From positions 65,108-121,082 of the forward strand of contig NZ_NBUS01000036.1 in assembly GCF_002749895.1 (NCBI RefSeq): a DNA stretch of 55,975 nucleotides, written 5' to 3'. Origin of the DNA: Vibrio fujianensis (GTDB lineage Bacteria > Pseudomonadota > Gammaproteobacteria > Enterobacterales > Vibrionaceae). Below, in pieces: positions 19,103-29,310 of the stretch. Under the pieces are notes generated by a model. It saw only the letters and a program-made list of their open reading frames with translations, made no database searches and was not told the origin of the DNA. Positions within the stretch are counted from its first letter, which is position 1. Each line of letters begins with the position of its first letter. The position numbers were made by a program, and so were the translations under genes.

Positions 19103-21634
19103 TTGCAGGCTTACACCACGACCTTAATTCAACGACTGGATAATCTCAACCGGCAACGAACTGAACGGGCGCTGGCGCTTATGGATTTACAAGGTCAACG
19201 TGTTTTTCAATTAATTCCTGCATTGCTGCATTACAACCATCCGTTAATTCCTGGCTATTTAGACCAGCAAGTTCCCCATGGTATCGACAATTTTGAGATG
19301 AATGCGGTTCAGCAGCAATTAGTCGAAGATACCGAACTGGCGTTAGGTCAGCCGCTTCATGCTCCTAAACAACCGATGATTTTAGGGCTTTACACGATGG
19401 GGAGTACCTCATCCATCGGGCAAAGTTCATCCAGTGACTTAGACATTTGGGTCTGTGTATCGGCGTCGATGGATTGTGATGATCGAGAAAGTTTAAGCAA
19501 TAAGTGCTTGCTCATTACTGATTGGGCGAAAAATCAAGGCGTGGAAGCGAACTTTTTTATCATGGACGAGCAGCGTTTTCGGCATAACCGTTCTGATAAA
19601 ATGACCGGTGAAAACTGTGGTTCCTCACAACATTTGCTGTTATTAGATGAATTTTATCGTTCGGCAGTTCGGCTAGCCGGTAAACGGTTGCTGTGGCAAA
19701 TTGTCCCGCCAGAGATGGAAGAGTGTTACGAAGAATATGTCGAGCAGCTTTGTGCTAACCAATATATTGATTGTTCAGAGTGGATCGATTTTGGTCGCTT
19801 AAACCGTATCCCTGCCGAAGAGTATTTTGGTGCTAATTTATGGCAACTGTATAAAAGTATTGATTCACCGTATAAATCCGTACTTAAAGCCACGCTGTTG
19901 GAGGCTTATTCATGGGAGTATCCTCATACGCAACTGCTCAGTATTGATACCAAGCGCCGCTTTTTTGCTCATGAGCCTGATTTGTATGGGATGGATGCCT
20001 ACTATTTGATGCTTAAAAAAGTGACGCGCTATCTCCTTCAGATCGGTGATCATACTCGACTCGATTTAGTTCGGCGTTGTTTTTACTTGAAAACTCATGA
20101 AAAGCTCTCACGCGAAGCGCAAGTCGATTCGGTTGCGTGGCGACGGGAAGCTTTGCAACATATGGTGCAAGAGTGGCAATGGGACACGGCAACCCTGCAA
20201 GAATTAGATAACCGTCGGCATTGGAAAGTGGAGCAAGTAAAAATCGTTCACCATGCTTTACTTGATGCGTTAATGCTCAGTTATCGTAATTTGATTCAAT
20301 TTGCCCGTCGTCATGACATTACTTCGGCAATCAGTCCGCAGGATATTTCGATTTTAGCGCGTAAGCTGTATGCCGCATTTGAAGTCTTACCGGGTAAAGT
20401 GACCTTATTAAACCCCCAAATTTCGCCAGATTTACACGAAACTGACTTAACATTTATCGAAGTCCCAACGGGGCGAATAAATCCTTCCGGTTGGTATTTG
20501 TATAAACAACCACCAATTGCACAACGCATGATGGGGCAGCGTTATTTAGAACAGAATGAATATTTAAGTAAACTGGTCGCTTGGGCTTTTTTTAATGGAT
20601 TAATTACCGAGTCAACCAATTTGCATTCGGTCGTTCGTTGTGCTCAGTTGGATCTTGATAAGTTTTATCAAATGGTGAGCGATTTACGCAATACTTTTTC
20701 TCTGCATAAACGACGCCCTACAATGGCAGCACTGGCTAGCCCATGTGAAATCAGCCAACTGGCAATGTTTATCAATTTTGAAAGTGATCCCACGGTGCAA
20801 CTTGCTGGTAAATCGTTAAAAGTCGATTTAAAAACGTTGGATATTTTTAGTTTCGGCTCTCAACAGCAGTGCTTAGTGGGTAGTGTTGATTTGGTTTATC
20901 GCAACTCATGGCAAGAAGTACGTACACTGCATTTTAAAGGAGAAACGGCGATCCTTGATGCCCTAAAAACGATATTGGGTAAAATGCATCAAGATGCACT
21001 TCCTCCTGAATCGGTCGATGTTTTTTGCTACAGTAAAAATTTACGTGGTGTGATGCGTAATTTGATTTATCAATTGTTGGCAGAATGTATCGATCTGCGT
21101 CTTAAACCGGTGGAACAAGAAAAACGTCGTCGATTTAAAGCGTTACGTCTCGGAAAACAGATGTATGGATTGTTTTTTGAACGACGCGGTGTGTCTGTTC
21201 AACGGTTAGAAAACTCGGTTGATTTCTATCGCAGTATCTCCAGTAATAAGTTGAAAGGGTCACCGTTGCTGATGCTAGATAGAGAGCAGGATTATCAGCT
21301 TCCAGAGGTCGTCGATGGATTTGCCAGTGAAGGGTTAGTACAGTTCTTTTTTGAAGACACCGAAAAAGGATTTAATATTTATGTGCTAGATGAAGCCAAT
21401 CGGATCGAAGTTTACCATCAGTATAATGGTGAAAAAGATGAGATGATTGCCAGTGTTAATAGCTTTTATACTTCAGTTCGCGATGATAATAAAATTGCCT
21501 CGAAATTAATTAATTTTAACTTACCCCAATATTATCAGATCATTCATCCCGAGGAAGGAGAAAGCTACGTGGTACCTTATCGTAACGACTCGGTACTCTA
21601 TTCTCGGCCCTCTAAAGCGGTTCATGGTTATTGA
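19103..21634 (+). CDS. cyaA: CyaA, class I adenylate cyclase
   Basis: This 843-residue enzyme makes cAMP for CRP-controlled carbon regulation. The N-terminal catalytic domain has the class I nucleotidyltransferase motif GSTSSIGQSSSSDLDIWV at residues 100-117, with metal-binding D112 and D114. The C-terminal part is the regulatory domain that responds to phosphorylated enzyme IIA-Glc in enterics. The start codon is TTG preceded by AAGGAA, matching the rare UUG start of E. coli cyaA, which limits expression. The length is close to E. coli CyaA (848). Confidence 0.97.
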   Translation: MQAYTTTLIQRLDNLNRQRTERALALMDLQGQRVFQLIPALLHYNHPLIPGYLDQQVPHGIDNFEMNAVQQQLVEDTELALGQPLHAPKQPMILGLYTMGSTSSIGQSSSSDLDIWVCVSASMDCDDRESLSNKCLLITDWAKNQGVEANFFIMDEQRFRHNRSDKMTGENCGSSQHLLLLDEFYRSAVRLAGKRLLWQIVPPEMEECYEEYVEQLCANQYIDCSEWIDFGRLNRIPAEEYFGANLWQLYKSIDSPYKSVLKATLLEAYSWEYPHTQLLSIDTKRRFFAHEPDLYGMDAYYLMLKKVTRYLLQIGDHTRLDLVRRCFYLKTHEKLSREAQVDSVAWRREALQHMVQEWQWDTATLQELDNRRHWKVEQVKIVHHALLDALMLSYRNLIQFARRHDITSAISPQDISILARKLYAAFEVLPGKVTLLNPQISPDLHETDLTFIEVPTGRINPSGWYLYKQPPIAQRMMGQRYLEQNEYLSKLVAWAFFNGLITESTNLHSVVRCAQLDLDKFYQMVSDLRNTFSLHKRRPTMAALASPCEISQLAMFINFESDPTVQLAGKSLKVDLKTLDIFSFGSQQQCLVGSVDLVYRNSWQEVRTLHFKGETAILDALKTILGKMHQDALPPESVDVFCYSKNLRGVMRNLIYQLLAECIDLRLKPVEQEKRRRFKALRLGKQMYGLFFERRGVSVQRLENSVDFYRSISSNKLKGSPLLMLDREQDYQLPEVVDGFASEGLVQFFFEDTEKGFNIYVLDEANRIEVYHQYNGEKDEMIASVNSFYTSVRDDNKIASKLINFNLPQYYQIIHPEEGESYVVPYRNDSVLYSRPSKAVHGY

Positions 21635-21723
21635 TGAAACATGGTTACTGATGAAAAGAGCATCGAAATGCTCCTTCGCAACGCAGTGATGATTAGTCAA
21701 ATTGATCATGTAACGAGCATAAT

Positions 21724-22038
21724 CTAAGCCCAATCAATTGGTTCTCCGGCGTGTTTTTCACATTCTTGTTTGACCATGTCCAATAGTTCGATACCTGTTT
21801 TCGAGCAAAGCCAGTGCTCGTTTTGCCACTGAAAATGAAATCCACCAGATTTTGATGCCAGCCAAATTTCTTTCATCGGTTCTTGGCGGTTGATAATAAT
21901 TTGGCTACGGTCATCAAACTCTAACGTCATCACGTTACCAGATGTCTCATAATCAATATCAGCTCCTGTCTCATCAATCAGTTGTTCAATGAGTTGCATT
22001 TGAGTTTCCGCTTGCTGATGAAATTCAGTTTCGTTCAT
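21724..22038 (-). CDS. cyaY: CyaY, bacterial frataxin
   Basis: This 104-residue acidic protein binds iron and modulates the IscS-based iron-sulphur cluster machinery. Frataxin marks are visible: an acidic first helix (MNETEFHQQAETQMQLIEQL), the VMTLEFDDRSQIIINRQEP strand region, and the EIWLASKSGGFHF segment containing the conserved tryptophan and glycines. It is convergent with cyaA and divergent from lptM, as in E. coli. Confidence 0.96.
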   Translation of the reverse strand: MNETEFHQQAETQMQLIEQLIDETGADIDYETSGNVMTLEFDDRSQIIINRQEPMKEIWLASKSGGFHFQWQNEHWLCSKTGIELLDMVKQECEKHAGEPIDWA

Positions 22039-22113
22039 CGTATCTATCCTATTGCTTTTCTTTATTGTGGTGCGATTATAGGAGGCATTGATTCAATAAT
22101 CACGATATGCAAA

Positions 22114-22230
22114 ATGAAAAAGTCTGTCACCGCACTGTTTTTGTTGTCTGTACTCGCATTAGCGGGGTGTGGACAAACTGGCCCATTGTACCTGCCTGAT
22201 GATACTCAGCAGAGTGAACAAAGTCAGTAG
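22114..22230 (+). CDS. lptM: LptM (YifL) small lipoprotein
   Basis: This 38-residue lipoprotein has the signal MKKSVTALFLLSVLALAGC, with lipid attachment at C19, and the conserved GQTGPLYLP motif directly after. In E. coli, LptM binds the LptD-LptE translocon and helps LptD mature. The short ATG at 22114 gives the proper lipobox; the longer in-frame extension from 21982 would overlap cyaY and hide the signal. It is followed 30 bp later by lysA, the same order as yifL-dapF in enterics with lysA inserted. Confidence 0.93.
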   Translation: MKKSVTALFLLSVLALAGCGQTGPLYLPDDTQQSEQSQ

Positions 22231-22260
22231 ACTTAAGCAATTAGATTAAGGGAAAGAATT

Positions 22261-23514
22261 TTGGATTACTTCAATTATCAGGACGATGGTCAACTGTGGG
22301 CAGAAAATGTGGCTTTGTCACATTTGGCTGAGCAATACGGCACGCCACTGTATGTTTATTCTAGAGCGACACTGGAGCGTCATTGGCGAGCCTTTGATCA
22401 TGCGTTGGCTGGGCATCCTCACCTTATATGTTACGCGGTTAAGGCAAACTCTAATTTAGGGGTGCTTAATACTTTGGCTCGGTTGGGATCGGGATTTGAT
22501 ATCGTTTCTGGTGGTGAACTGGAGCGTGTTATTGCTGCAGGGGGCGATCCCAGTAAGGTGGTCTTCTCTGGGGTTGGTAAAACAGCACAAGAGATGAAAC
22601 GGGCATTAACGCTGAAGATAAAATGCTTTAATGTTGAGTCGGAACCGGAGCTTGAGCGGCTTAATCAGGTTGCTGGTGAGTTAGGCGTAACCGCGCCGGT
22701 TTCTCTACGTATTAATCCTGATGTCGATGCAAAAACCCACCCTTATATTTCCACCGGATTACGTGACAATAAATTTGGTATCGCCTTTGAGCGTGCACCT
22801 GAAGTTTACCGTTTAGCACAGCGCTTACCGAATATTGAAGTGCGTGGAATCGACTGCCATATCGGTTCACAGTTGACGGAAATAACCCCTTTTATTGATG
22901 CGACGGATCGTTTACTGGCTTTAATTGATTCATTGCAGGCCGAAGGTATTACGATTGGGCACCTTGATGTAGGTGGGGGGCTTGGTGTGGTTTATCGTGA
23001 TGAGCATCCTCCTCAGCCTTCAGATTATGCTAAAGCATTGTTGGCGCGTTTAGCCAATCATCAGCATTTAGAGTTGATCTTTGAACCTGGACGCGCAATT
23101 GCTGCCAATGCCGGTGTTTTGTTGACACGGGTTGAATTTCTTAAACATACCGAACATAAAAACTTTGCCATTATTGATGCGGCGATGAATGATTTAATGC
23201 GGCCAGCTTTGTATCAAGCTTGGCAAAATATCGTGCCTGTTGTCCCGCGTTCAGGGGATGCGATCAAGTATGATTTGGTTGGCCCTGTATGTGAAACGGG
23301 TGATTTCTTAGGGAAAGATCGTGCCTTAGTGTTAGCGAATGGCGATCTATTAGCGGTACGATCGGCAGGGGCTTACGGCTTTGCAATGTCGTCTAACTAC
23401 AATACCCGCACTCGCGCGGCAGAGGTTATGGTGGATGGCGACAAAACCTACCTCGTTCGTCAGCGGGAACCTCTTTCCAGCCTGTGGGCCTTGGAAAGTC
23501 TTTTGCCAGAGTAA
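22261..23514 (+). CDS. lysA: Diaminopimelate decarboxylase
   Basis: This 417-residue PLP-dependent enzyme makes lysine from meso-diaminopimelate. The PLP lysine is K61 in YAVKANSN. HIGSQ, the glycine-rich LDVGGGLG, FEPGRAI and the CETGDFLG dimer-interface active-site motif are all intact. The start is TTG with AAGGGA upstream; MDYFNYQ is the usual Vibrio N-terminus, supporting this start. It is followed by dapF 11 bp downstream, so decarboxylation and epimerisation of diaminopimelate are encoded side by side. Confidence 0.97.
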   Translation: MDYFNYQDDGQLWAENVALSHLAEQYGTPLYVYSRATLERHWRAFDHALAGHPHLICYAVKANSNLGVLNTLARLGSGFDIVSGGELERVIAAGGDPSKVVFSGVGKTAQEMKRALTLKIKCFNVESEPELERLNQVAGELGVTAPVSLRINPDVDAKTHPYISTGLRDNKFGIAFERAPEVYRLAQRLPNIEVRGIDCHIGSQLTEITPFIDATDRLLALIDSLQAEGITIGHLDVGGGLGVVYRDEHPPQPSDYAKALLARLANHQHLELIFEPGRAIAANAGVLLTRVEFLKHTEHKNFAIIDAAMNDLMRPALYQAWQNIVPVVPRSGDAIKYDLVGPVCETGDFLGKDRALVLANGDLLAVRSAGAYGFAMSSNYNTRTRAAEVMVDGDKTYLVRQREPLSSLWALESLLPE

Positions 23515-23525
23515 AGTGATTTCTT

Positions 23526-24356
23526 ATGCATTTCCATTTTTCTAAAATGCACGGTTTGGGTAATGATTTTATGGTCGTTGATTGTATTACCCAGAACGTT
23601 TTCTTTTCCCCCGATTTGATTCGGCGTTTAGCGAATCGACATACTGGTGTTGGTTTTGACCAATTGTTGGTGGTGGAAGCACCGTATGATCCAGAAACCG
23701 ATTTTCATTACCGCATTTTTAATGCCGACGGTAGTGAAGTTGAGCAGTGTGGCAACGGTGCGCGTTGTTTTGCTCGTTTTGTACGCATGAAAGGATTGAC
23801 CAATAAGTACCAACTGAGTGTGAGTACCAAAAAAGGTAAAATGGTGCTTTCCATCGAAGAGGATGATCAAATTACCGTCAATATGGGGGTGCCAGAGTTT
23901 GAGCCGAATAAAATACCATTTCGTGCTAAACAGGCAGAAAAAACCTATATCATGCGTGTTGATGAGCAAACTTTGTTTTGTGGAGCCGTTAGTATGGGGA
24001 ACCCGCATGTGGTAACGATCGTTGAGGATGTAGCAACAGCAGCAGTACAAACGTTAGGCCCGTTGCTGGAAGCTCATGAACGCTTTCCTGAGCGAGTGAA
24101 TGCGGGTTTTATGCAAGTGATTGATCGGCAAAAAATTAAACTCCGTGTCTATGAGCGAGGTTCCGGTGAAACTCAAGCTTGTGGTAGTGGTGCTTGTGCG
24201 GCTGTCGCGGTGGGGGTTACTCAAGGGCTTTTGGATCCAACGGTGACGGTTCAATTACCGGGAGGATGCTTAGATGTGCGTTGGCAAGGGCCGGGGCAAC
24301 CTTTGTATATGACCGGGCCTGCCACTCATGTATTTGATGGTCAATTATCTTGTTAA
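23526..24356 (+). CDS. dapF: Diaminopimelate epimerase
   Basis: This 276-residue enzyme converts LL- to meso-diaminopimelate for lysine and peptidoglycan. The two catalytic cysteines are C75 in [10 protein letters not shown] and the cysteine of [11 protein letters not shown] near residue 219. The opening [15 protein letters not shown] is canonical. The length is standard (274-276). It sits in the chain lptM-lysA-dapF-DUF484-xerC-yigB. Confidence 0.98.
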   Translation: MHFHFSKMHGLGNDFMVVDCITQNVFFSPDLIRRLANRHTGVGFDQLLVVEAPYDPETDFHYRIFNADGSEVEQCGNGARCFARFVRMKGLTNKYQLSVSTKKGKMVLSIEEDDQITVNMGVPEFEPNKIPFRAKQAEKTYIMRVDEQTLFCGAVSMGNPHVVTIVEDVATAAVQTLGPLLEAHERFPERVNAGFMQVIDRQKIKLRVYERGSGETQACGSGACAAVAVGVTQGLLDPTVTVQLPGGCLDVRWQGPGQPLYMTGPATHVFDGQLSC

Positions 24357-24370
24357 ATTAAGGATGTGTT

Positions 24371-25075
24371 TTGTTACAACAACAGGCTGATGCCTTGACC
24401 GCTGAAGTGGTCGCTGAGTATTTACGCGATCACCCAGATTTTTTTCTCCATTATCCTCAGTTGGTTGAGTCATTTTCATTGCCTCGTTCCGATGCAGGAA
24501 CGATCTCTCTCGTTCATATACAAATGGCGCGGCAGCGACAACGTATTGAAGAGTTAGAAGAAGAGATCACCACCTTAATGTCGTTGGCGGCGAACAATGA
24601 TCGAACCTTTCATGAATTTATGGCGTTGCAAGAAACATTGCTGCAATGTCGTTCGTTGCGCCAAGTTTTTCAAGCCATTGAAGGTACGGCAAAGCGTCTA
24701 GGGTTAACGGCCTATGTCCGTTTGATTGGCTCACCGATGAATGAGTATGCCATCACCCAAGAGCAATGGCAGCGCTTTGCCACTAATCACTTCAATGGTA
24801 AATCGGCTTATTTAGGGCGTTTACGGCAGGCTGATCGTCATCAGTTGTTTGGTGAACAGAGTTTGACCCCGGAAATGGGGTCTTACGTCGTTCTGGCGCT
24901 AGGTTCTTCGCAATCTCAAGGAGTTTTAGCCTTCGCAAGTACGGATGGTGGGCATTTTCAACCCTGTATGGATACCTTATTTTTGCGCCATTTAGCTTTA
25001 GTGCTGACTCATTTAATCGATTTACTCCCTTGGCAATATAGTGAACATGAACGAATCCATTCCCCCTCTGCCTAG
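24371..25075 (+). CDS. DUF484 family protein (YigA-like, GAF-like)
   Basis: This 234-residue protein belongs to the DUF484 family found between dapF and xerC in gammaproteobacteria. It has an N-terminal helical part ([19 protein letters not shown], typical of the family), a short coiled coil around [13 protein letters not shown], and a C-terminal GAF-like region. The start is TTG with AAGGA seven bases upstream; a nearby ATG at 24364 is out of frame. Its function is unknown. The end overlaps xerC by about 30 bp, which suggests coupled translation. Confidence 0.88.
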   Translation: MLQQQADALTAEVVAEYLRDHPDFFLHYPQLVESFSLPRSDAGTISLVHIQMARQRQRIEELEEEITTLMSLAANNDRTFHEFMALQETLLQCRSLRQVFQAIEGTAKRLGLTAYVRLIGSPMNEYAITQEQWQRFATNHFNGKSAYLGRLRQADRHQLFGEQSLTPEMGSYVVLALGSSQSQGVLAFASTDGGHFQPCMDTLFLRHLALVLTHLIDLLPWQYSEHERIHSPSA

Positions 25076-25976
25076 TGGATTAACTCAGCCTTTACTGCGT
25101 TTCTATGAATATTTACGTAGTGAGAAGGGGCTAAGTATTCACACTCAACGTAACTATCGGCAGCAGTTGCATGCGATGGCGACGCATCTCAATCAAATGG
25201 GAATTACTCGATGGCAACAAGTGGATGCCGCTTGGGTTCGCCAGCTTGCCAGCAAAGGTATGCGCGAGGGGATGAAAGCCAGTAGCCTAGCAACGCGTCT
25301 TTCTTCTTTGCGTAGCTTTTTCGATTTTCTGATTTTACGCGGAGAGTTAGCAGCCAATCCTGCTAAAGGTGTTTCTGCACCAAGAAAACAACGCCCGTTA
25401 CCGAAGAATTTAGATGTCGATGAAATGGCTCAACTGTTAGAGGTGGATGCCGATGATCCACTATCGATTCGTGATCGTGCCATTATGGAATTGATGTATG
25501 GCGCAGGTTTGCGGCTGGCTGAATTGGTAGGAATTAATGTAAAAGACATCAGTTTCAGTCGAGGTGAAATTCGTGTGATTGGAAAAGGCAACAAAGAGCG
25601 TAAAGCTCCGTTTTCTGGACAGGCAAAAGAGTGGGTCAGTAAATGGTTAAAAGTTCGCCCTAGCTTGCTCAAAGGAGATGAACCCGCACTATTTATTTCC
25701 AAGTTAGGCGTACGTATTTCTCATCGTAATGTACAAAAACGCTTGGCAGAATGGGGACAAAAACAGTCCGTTGCCAGCCATATCAGCCCGCATAAATTGC
25801 GCCACTCCTTTGCTACCCATATGTTGGAATCAAGCAATAACCTACGTGCGGTTCAGGAATTACTGGGGCATGAGAATATTTCAACCACACAAATTTATAC
25901 CCATCTTGATTTTCAGCATCTCGCGCAGGTGTATGATCAAGCTCACCCTCGAGCCCGAAAAAAAACCAAGGAGTAG
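25047..25976 (+). CDS. xerC: XerC site-specific tyrosine recombinase
   Basis: This 309-residue recombinase acts with XerD at dif sites to resolve chromosome dimers. The catalytic set is complete: arginine in YGAGLRLAE, lysine in [30 protein letters not shown] and the nucleophile tyrosine in IYTH. The N-terminal SAM-like DNA-binding domain ([23 protein letters not shown]) is intact. The start may be ATG 25047 or GTG 25041; both lie within the DUF484 gene. In vibrios XerC/XerD also serve phages that integrate at dif. Confidence 0.97.
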   Translation: MNESIPPLPSGLTQPLLRFYEYLRSEKGLSIHTQRNYRQQLHAMATHLNQMGITRWQQVDAAWVRQLASKGMREGMKASSLATRLSSLRSFFDFLILRGELAANPAKGVSAPRKQRPLPKNLDVDEMAQLLEVDADDPLSIRDRAIMELMYGAGLRLAELVGINVKDISFSRGEIRVIGKGNKERKAPFSGQAKEWVSKWLKVRPSLLKGDEPALFISKLGVRISHRNVQKRLAEWGQKQSVASHISPHKLRHSFATHMLESSNNLRAVQELLGHENISTTQIYTHLDFQHLAQVYDQAHPRARKKTKE

Positions 25977-25978
25977 AG

Positions 25979-26698
25979 ATGCATTTCTATCGTCAGTTAC
26001 AACCGATTCAAGCGATGACGTTTGACTTGGACGACACGCTATACGATAACCATCCGGTCATTCGCCATTTAGAGCAACAAATTGCTCAGTGGCTTTATCA
26101 GCATCATCCCGTGACAGCCAGTCAACCGATGACATGGTGGAATCAATTAAAGTGGCAATTGGCTGACCATGATCCTTGGTTAAGTCATGACGTGACCCGA
26201 TGGCGTTTTGAACAGATCAAACAAGGCCTACAGAAGTTAGGTTATTCACCGAATCAAGCAAAGCAAGCGGCACAAGAGGCGATCGAAGAAGTTTTACGAC
26301 TCAGAAATTTAGTTACCGTGCCCCCACTTACTCACCAAGTCTTACGGTTACTTGCGCAGCAGGTGCCTTTGCTGGCAATTACCAATGGTAATGTGGATGT
26401 TGAACAGATAGGTCTGAGTGATTATTTTCAATTAGTGCTCAAGGCTGGGCCTGATGGACGTGCAAAACCCTATCCGGATCTCTTTTCGAAAGCGAGTCAG
26501 TATCTTCAACTTCCTGCCTCAGCTATTCTACATGTCGGCGATCATCTCGTGACCGATGTACAAGGTGCCAAGAATAACGGATTCCAAGCCTGTTGGTATA
26601 ACGACCGAGGCCACACATTAGTTGCAAATCGTGATGCGAAAGTTTTACCGGATGTTGAGATAACCGATCTTTCACAACTTAAGGTATTGGTTTGCTGA
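25979..26698 (+). CDS. yigB: YigB, HAD-family phosphatase
   Basis: This 239-residue haloacid-dehalogenase hydrolase has the nucleophile motif FDLDDTLYDN, the motif II threonine in LAITNGN, the motif III lysine in GRAKPYPDLF and motif IV HVGDHLVTDV. E. coli YigB dephosphorylates FMN in flavin metabolism, and its gene also follows xerC. It starts 2 bp after the xerC stop. Confidence 0.94.
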   Translation: MHFYRQLQPIQAMTFDLDDTLYDNHPVIRHLEQQIAQWLYQHHPVTASQPMTWWNQLKWQLADHDPWLSHDVTRWRFEQIKQGLQKLGYSPNQAKQAAQEAIEEVLRLRNLVTVPPLTHQVLRLLAQQVPLLAITNGNVDVEQIGLSDYFQLVLKAGPDGRAKPYPDLFSKASQYLQLPASAILHVGDHLVTDVQGAKNNGFQACWYNDRGHTLVANRDAKVLPDVEITDLSQLKVLVC

Positions 26699-26802
26699 AT
26701 AAAAATTGTGACTGTATCAGATAATCATTAACCTGATTTTCAGATGGTATACGGTTTGATACCTATGCATAAGGCAGTGTTGCAAAATGAGTTACAGGAA
26801 GT

Positions 26803-29310
26803 ATGTTTACGACGTCTTTATTCCTTTCTGAACATCAGTCGTTCAATGATATTCCATTAGAATTTATCTCGTCTGATCCCAGTAATCGATTAATTCAACT
26901 GATTTCCAGCCAGTCAACGGAATATGTACAGACGCTGGCAGATCAGTTGCTAACGCGATATCCAGATGCTCACTTGATCGGTTTTAGTGCTAACCAAATG
27001 GTCGATCACGGTGAAATTTGTCATACCGGTACACTGATCATTATCAGTCATTTTCATCACAGCCAGTTAACCAGTACCGCGCAAGTTCGCACCCTGTCAG
27101 GCAAAAAAGATGTTGAGCAGTTACTTGATCAGCTTGCTTTACAAGCCGATACCCAATGTTTGCTCTGTTTTGTCGCACAAATGGATGAACAGGAGCACTT
27201 TCGAGCGTTTAATTATTTAGCGCCTGGCATTCAGGTTGCTGGAGGGGCCGCGACAGAAACACCTTATGGGACATGGGTATTACATGGTCGGCAATTGTAC
27301 GATGATGCCATGGTCTGTGTCGCGTTTCATGGGGAATGCTTAAAAGTTAAAACCGGAGCCTACACCGAATGGAACCCACTTGGCCGTAGTTTTCGTGTCA
27401 CAGCAGCTGAAGGCAATAGGGTATGTCGCTTGGATGATATGCCGATCCGTCAAGTGTACAACCGTTACTTAGGCGATCATCAGCAGGTACCGCTAGAGAT
27501 GTTACATAATTTTCCGCTGATCAAAGGTGAGTTAGCATTACAAGATGTTTATGTGCCTCAGTATGAAGATGAGCGGGGATTGGTGTTTAATAAAGCCTTA
27601 TCTGTCGGCGATGAAGTTCGTTTTTGTTTTGATCATCCGTCCTTAACGCTTGAACAGGTGCAGTTAGGTGCCGAGCAACTACGCCTTTTTCAACCTGAAC
27701 AGATTTTTATTTATAACTGCACTTCTCGGTTAGATTTTATTGAAGACAACCAAGAGCTTTTACCATTTCAACGGGTTGCATTAACCTCTGGCGGATATTG
27801 TGCAGGGGAGTTGTGGCATGATGGTCAATTACAGCGAGTGTTGCACCACAGTATGACCTATTTTGCTATTCGTGAAGGCGAGCCGAGCCAAGAAGCAATA
27901 CCTCCCTTGAATTGTGCACGACATGATGAGTTAGCGCCTTTATTTAGTCTGATTCGTAATGCGTTGGATGATTTAGATGAAATGAACCGCGATTTATCGT
28001 TGAAAATTCAAGATCAAGCTTCTCTGCTAACCGCTACTTATCGGGTTGATCGCAGGACGGGGCTACCGAATCGAGTGGTATTACGTGAAAAATTATTACG
28101 TATGGCAACCAATGAATATTTACTGGCATTGAAGTTAACTAATTTCAATCAAATTAATGAAAAATATGGTTATCAGGTTGGCGATCAATTATTACTGGAT
28201 TTAACTGGTCACTTTCAACGTTACCTCGCTGAACATCTTCCGGAGAAAAGCGCTTTATATGCAATCGGCGTTGGAGAGTGGGCCGCGATGCTGACTGTCG
28301 ACGTTGACGAAGAAGCCATCCATCGCACTTTCTCTCAATTTGTCGAACAGCTTGAACATGTCAACTTTGAGCCGTTTGGTTTACCTGAAATTGATTACGT
28401 GTCGGTTTCTTTGTGTGCTGGATTAGTCAGTCGCAAAGAGTTCCCAGAACAGGATGCGGATGATTTATTGCTCCGTGCCATTGAGGCAAGACGCTATGCT
28501 TTTCGTCGTAATCGTCACTTTTGTAGTGCGACCCGGTTACGCACTCATGAGCAATTGCGCCAACAGCGGCTCAGCTGGTTATCTTGTGTTAGCCGAGCGG
28601 TGTTGGATGACAAGGTACTCGTTTATGCACAGCCAATTGTCCATGCTCAATCTCATCAATTGGCTTCTTATGAATGTTTAGTGCGGATTGAAGATGAGGG
28701 AGAGATTGTTTTACCTGGACGATTTTTACCCATCATTGAAGGCAGCCATCTCTATACGCGCTTAAGTCGGCAGATGATTCATCGAACTTTTGAGTTGATG
28801 CGTCACCGTCATGAAGATTTTTCCATTAATCTATCGGCACAAGATTTAATGAGTGATCGCACATTACAACGTCTTGAAACAGCGATTCAATCTTTGGCTA
28901 ATCCCGCTCGAGTCGGGCTTGAAGTGCTTGAGAATGAACAAATCAAAGATTATGGACATATGATTGAAGTGTGTGAGCATTTTCGTCGTTTAGGGGTGAG
29001 AATTATCGTTGACGATTTTGGTAGTGGTTATTCAAACATTGATGAAATCATTAAGCTTGAGCCTCAGGTGATTAAACTAGATGGCAGTTTAATTCGTAAT
29101 ATCGACCAAGATATGAAACAACGCAAAATAGCTCAGCAACTGGTGAAGTTATGCCAGGTGTTAAACGCTAAAACCGTGGCTGAGTTTGTACATAACGAGA
29201 CGGTATGCCAGATCAGTCAAGATATGGGCATCGATTATTTGCAAGGCTTTTACCTAGGCCAGCCACAGAGTTTATGTTCTTTACTGAACATTCCGCGTCA
29301 AGCCAGGTAA
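26803..29310 (+). CDS. FIST-GGDEF-EAL sensor and cyclic-di-GMP protein
   Basis: This 835-residue soluble protein joins a FIST sensor (N part about 25-200, C part about 210-365) to a GGDEF domain (about 410-560) and an EAL domain (about 585-830). FIST domains are thought to bind small ligands such as amino acids. The GGDEF active site reads GVGEW, so diguanylate cyclase activity is unlikely. The EAL domain keeps its key residues: ECLVR, INLSAQ, LEVLE, DDFGSGYS, KLDG, AEFV and QGFYLGQP. It is therefore probably a c-di-GMP phosphodiesterase tuned by FIST and GGDEF. It resembles VC0130 of V. cholerae. Its end overlaps the convergent DTW gene by 13 bp. Confidence 0.9.
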   Translation: MFTTSLFLSEHQSFNDIPLEFISSDPSNRLIQLISSQSTEYVQTLADQLLTRYPDAHLIGFSANQMVDHGEICHTGTLIIISHFHHSQLTSTAQVRTLSGKKDVEQLLDQLALQADTQCLLCFVAQMDEQEHFRAFNYLAPGIQVAGGAATETPYGTWVLHGRQLYDDAMVCVAFHGECLKVKTGAYTEWNPLGRSFRVTAAEGNRVCRLDDMPIRQVYNRYLGDHQQVPLEMLHNFPLIKGELALQDVYVPQYEDERGLVFNKALSVGDEVRFCFDHPSLTLEQVQLGAEQLRLFQPEQIFIYNCTSRLDFIEDNQELLPFQRVALTSGGYCAGELWHDGQLQRVLHHSMTYFAIREGEPSQEAIPPLNCARHDELAPLFSLIRNALDDLDEMNRDLSLKIQDQASLLTATYRVDRRTGLPNRVVLREKLLRMATNEYLLALKLTNFNQINEKYGYQVGDQLLLDLTGHFQRYLAEHLPEKSALYAIGVGEWAAMLTVDVDEEAIHRTFSQFVEQLEHVNFEPFGLPEIDYVSVSLCAGLVSRKEFPEQDADDLLLRAIEARRYAFRRNRHFCSATRLRTHEQLRQQRLSWLSCVSRAVLDDKVLVYAQPIVHAQSHQLASYECLVRIEDEGEIVLPGRFLPIIEGSHLYTRLSRQMIHRTFELMRHRHEDFSINLSAQDLMSDRTLQRLETAIQSLANPARVGLEVLENEQIKDYGHMIEVCEHFRRLGVRIIVDDFGSGYSNIDEIIKLEPQVIKLDGSLIRNIDQDMKQRKIAQQLVKLCQVLNAKTVAEFVHNETVCQISQDMGIDYLQGFYLGQPQSLCSLLNIPRQAR

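Noticed and set aside
29298-29310. Overlap of the EAL protein gene and DTW gene as a special control site
   Set aside because: A 13-bp overlap of two convergent stop regions is common in compact genomes.
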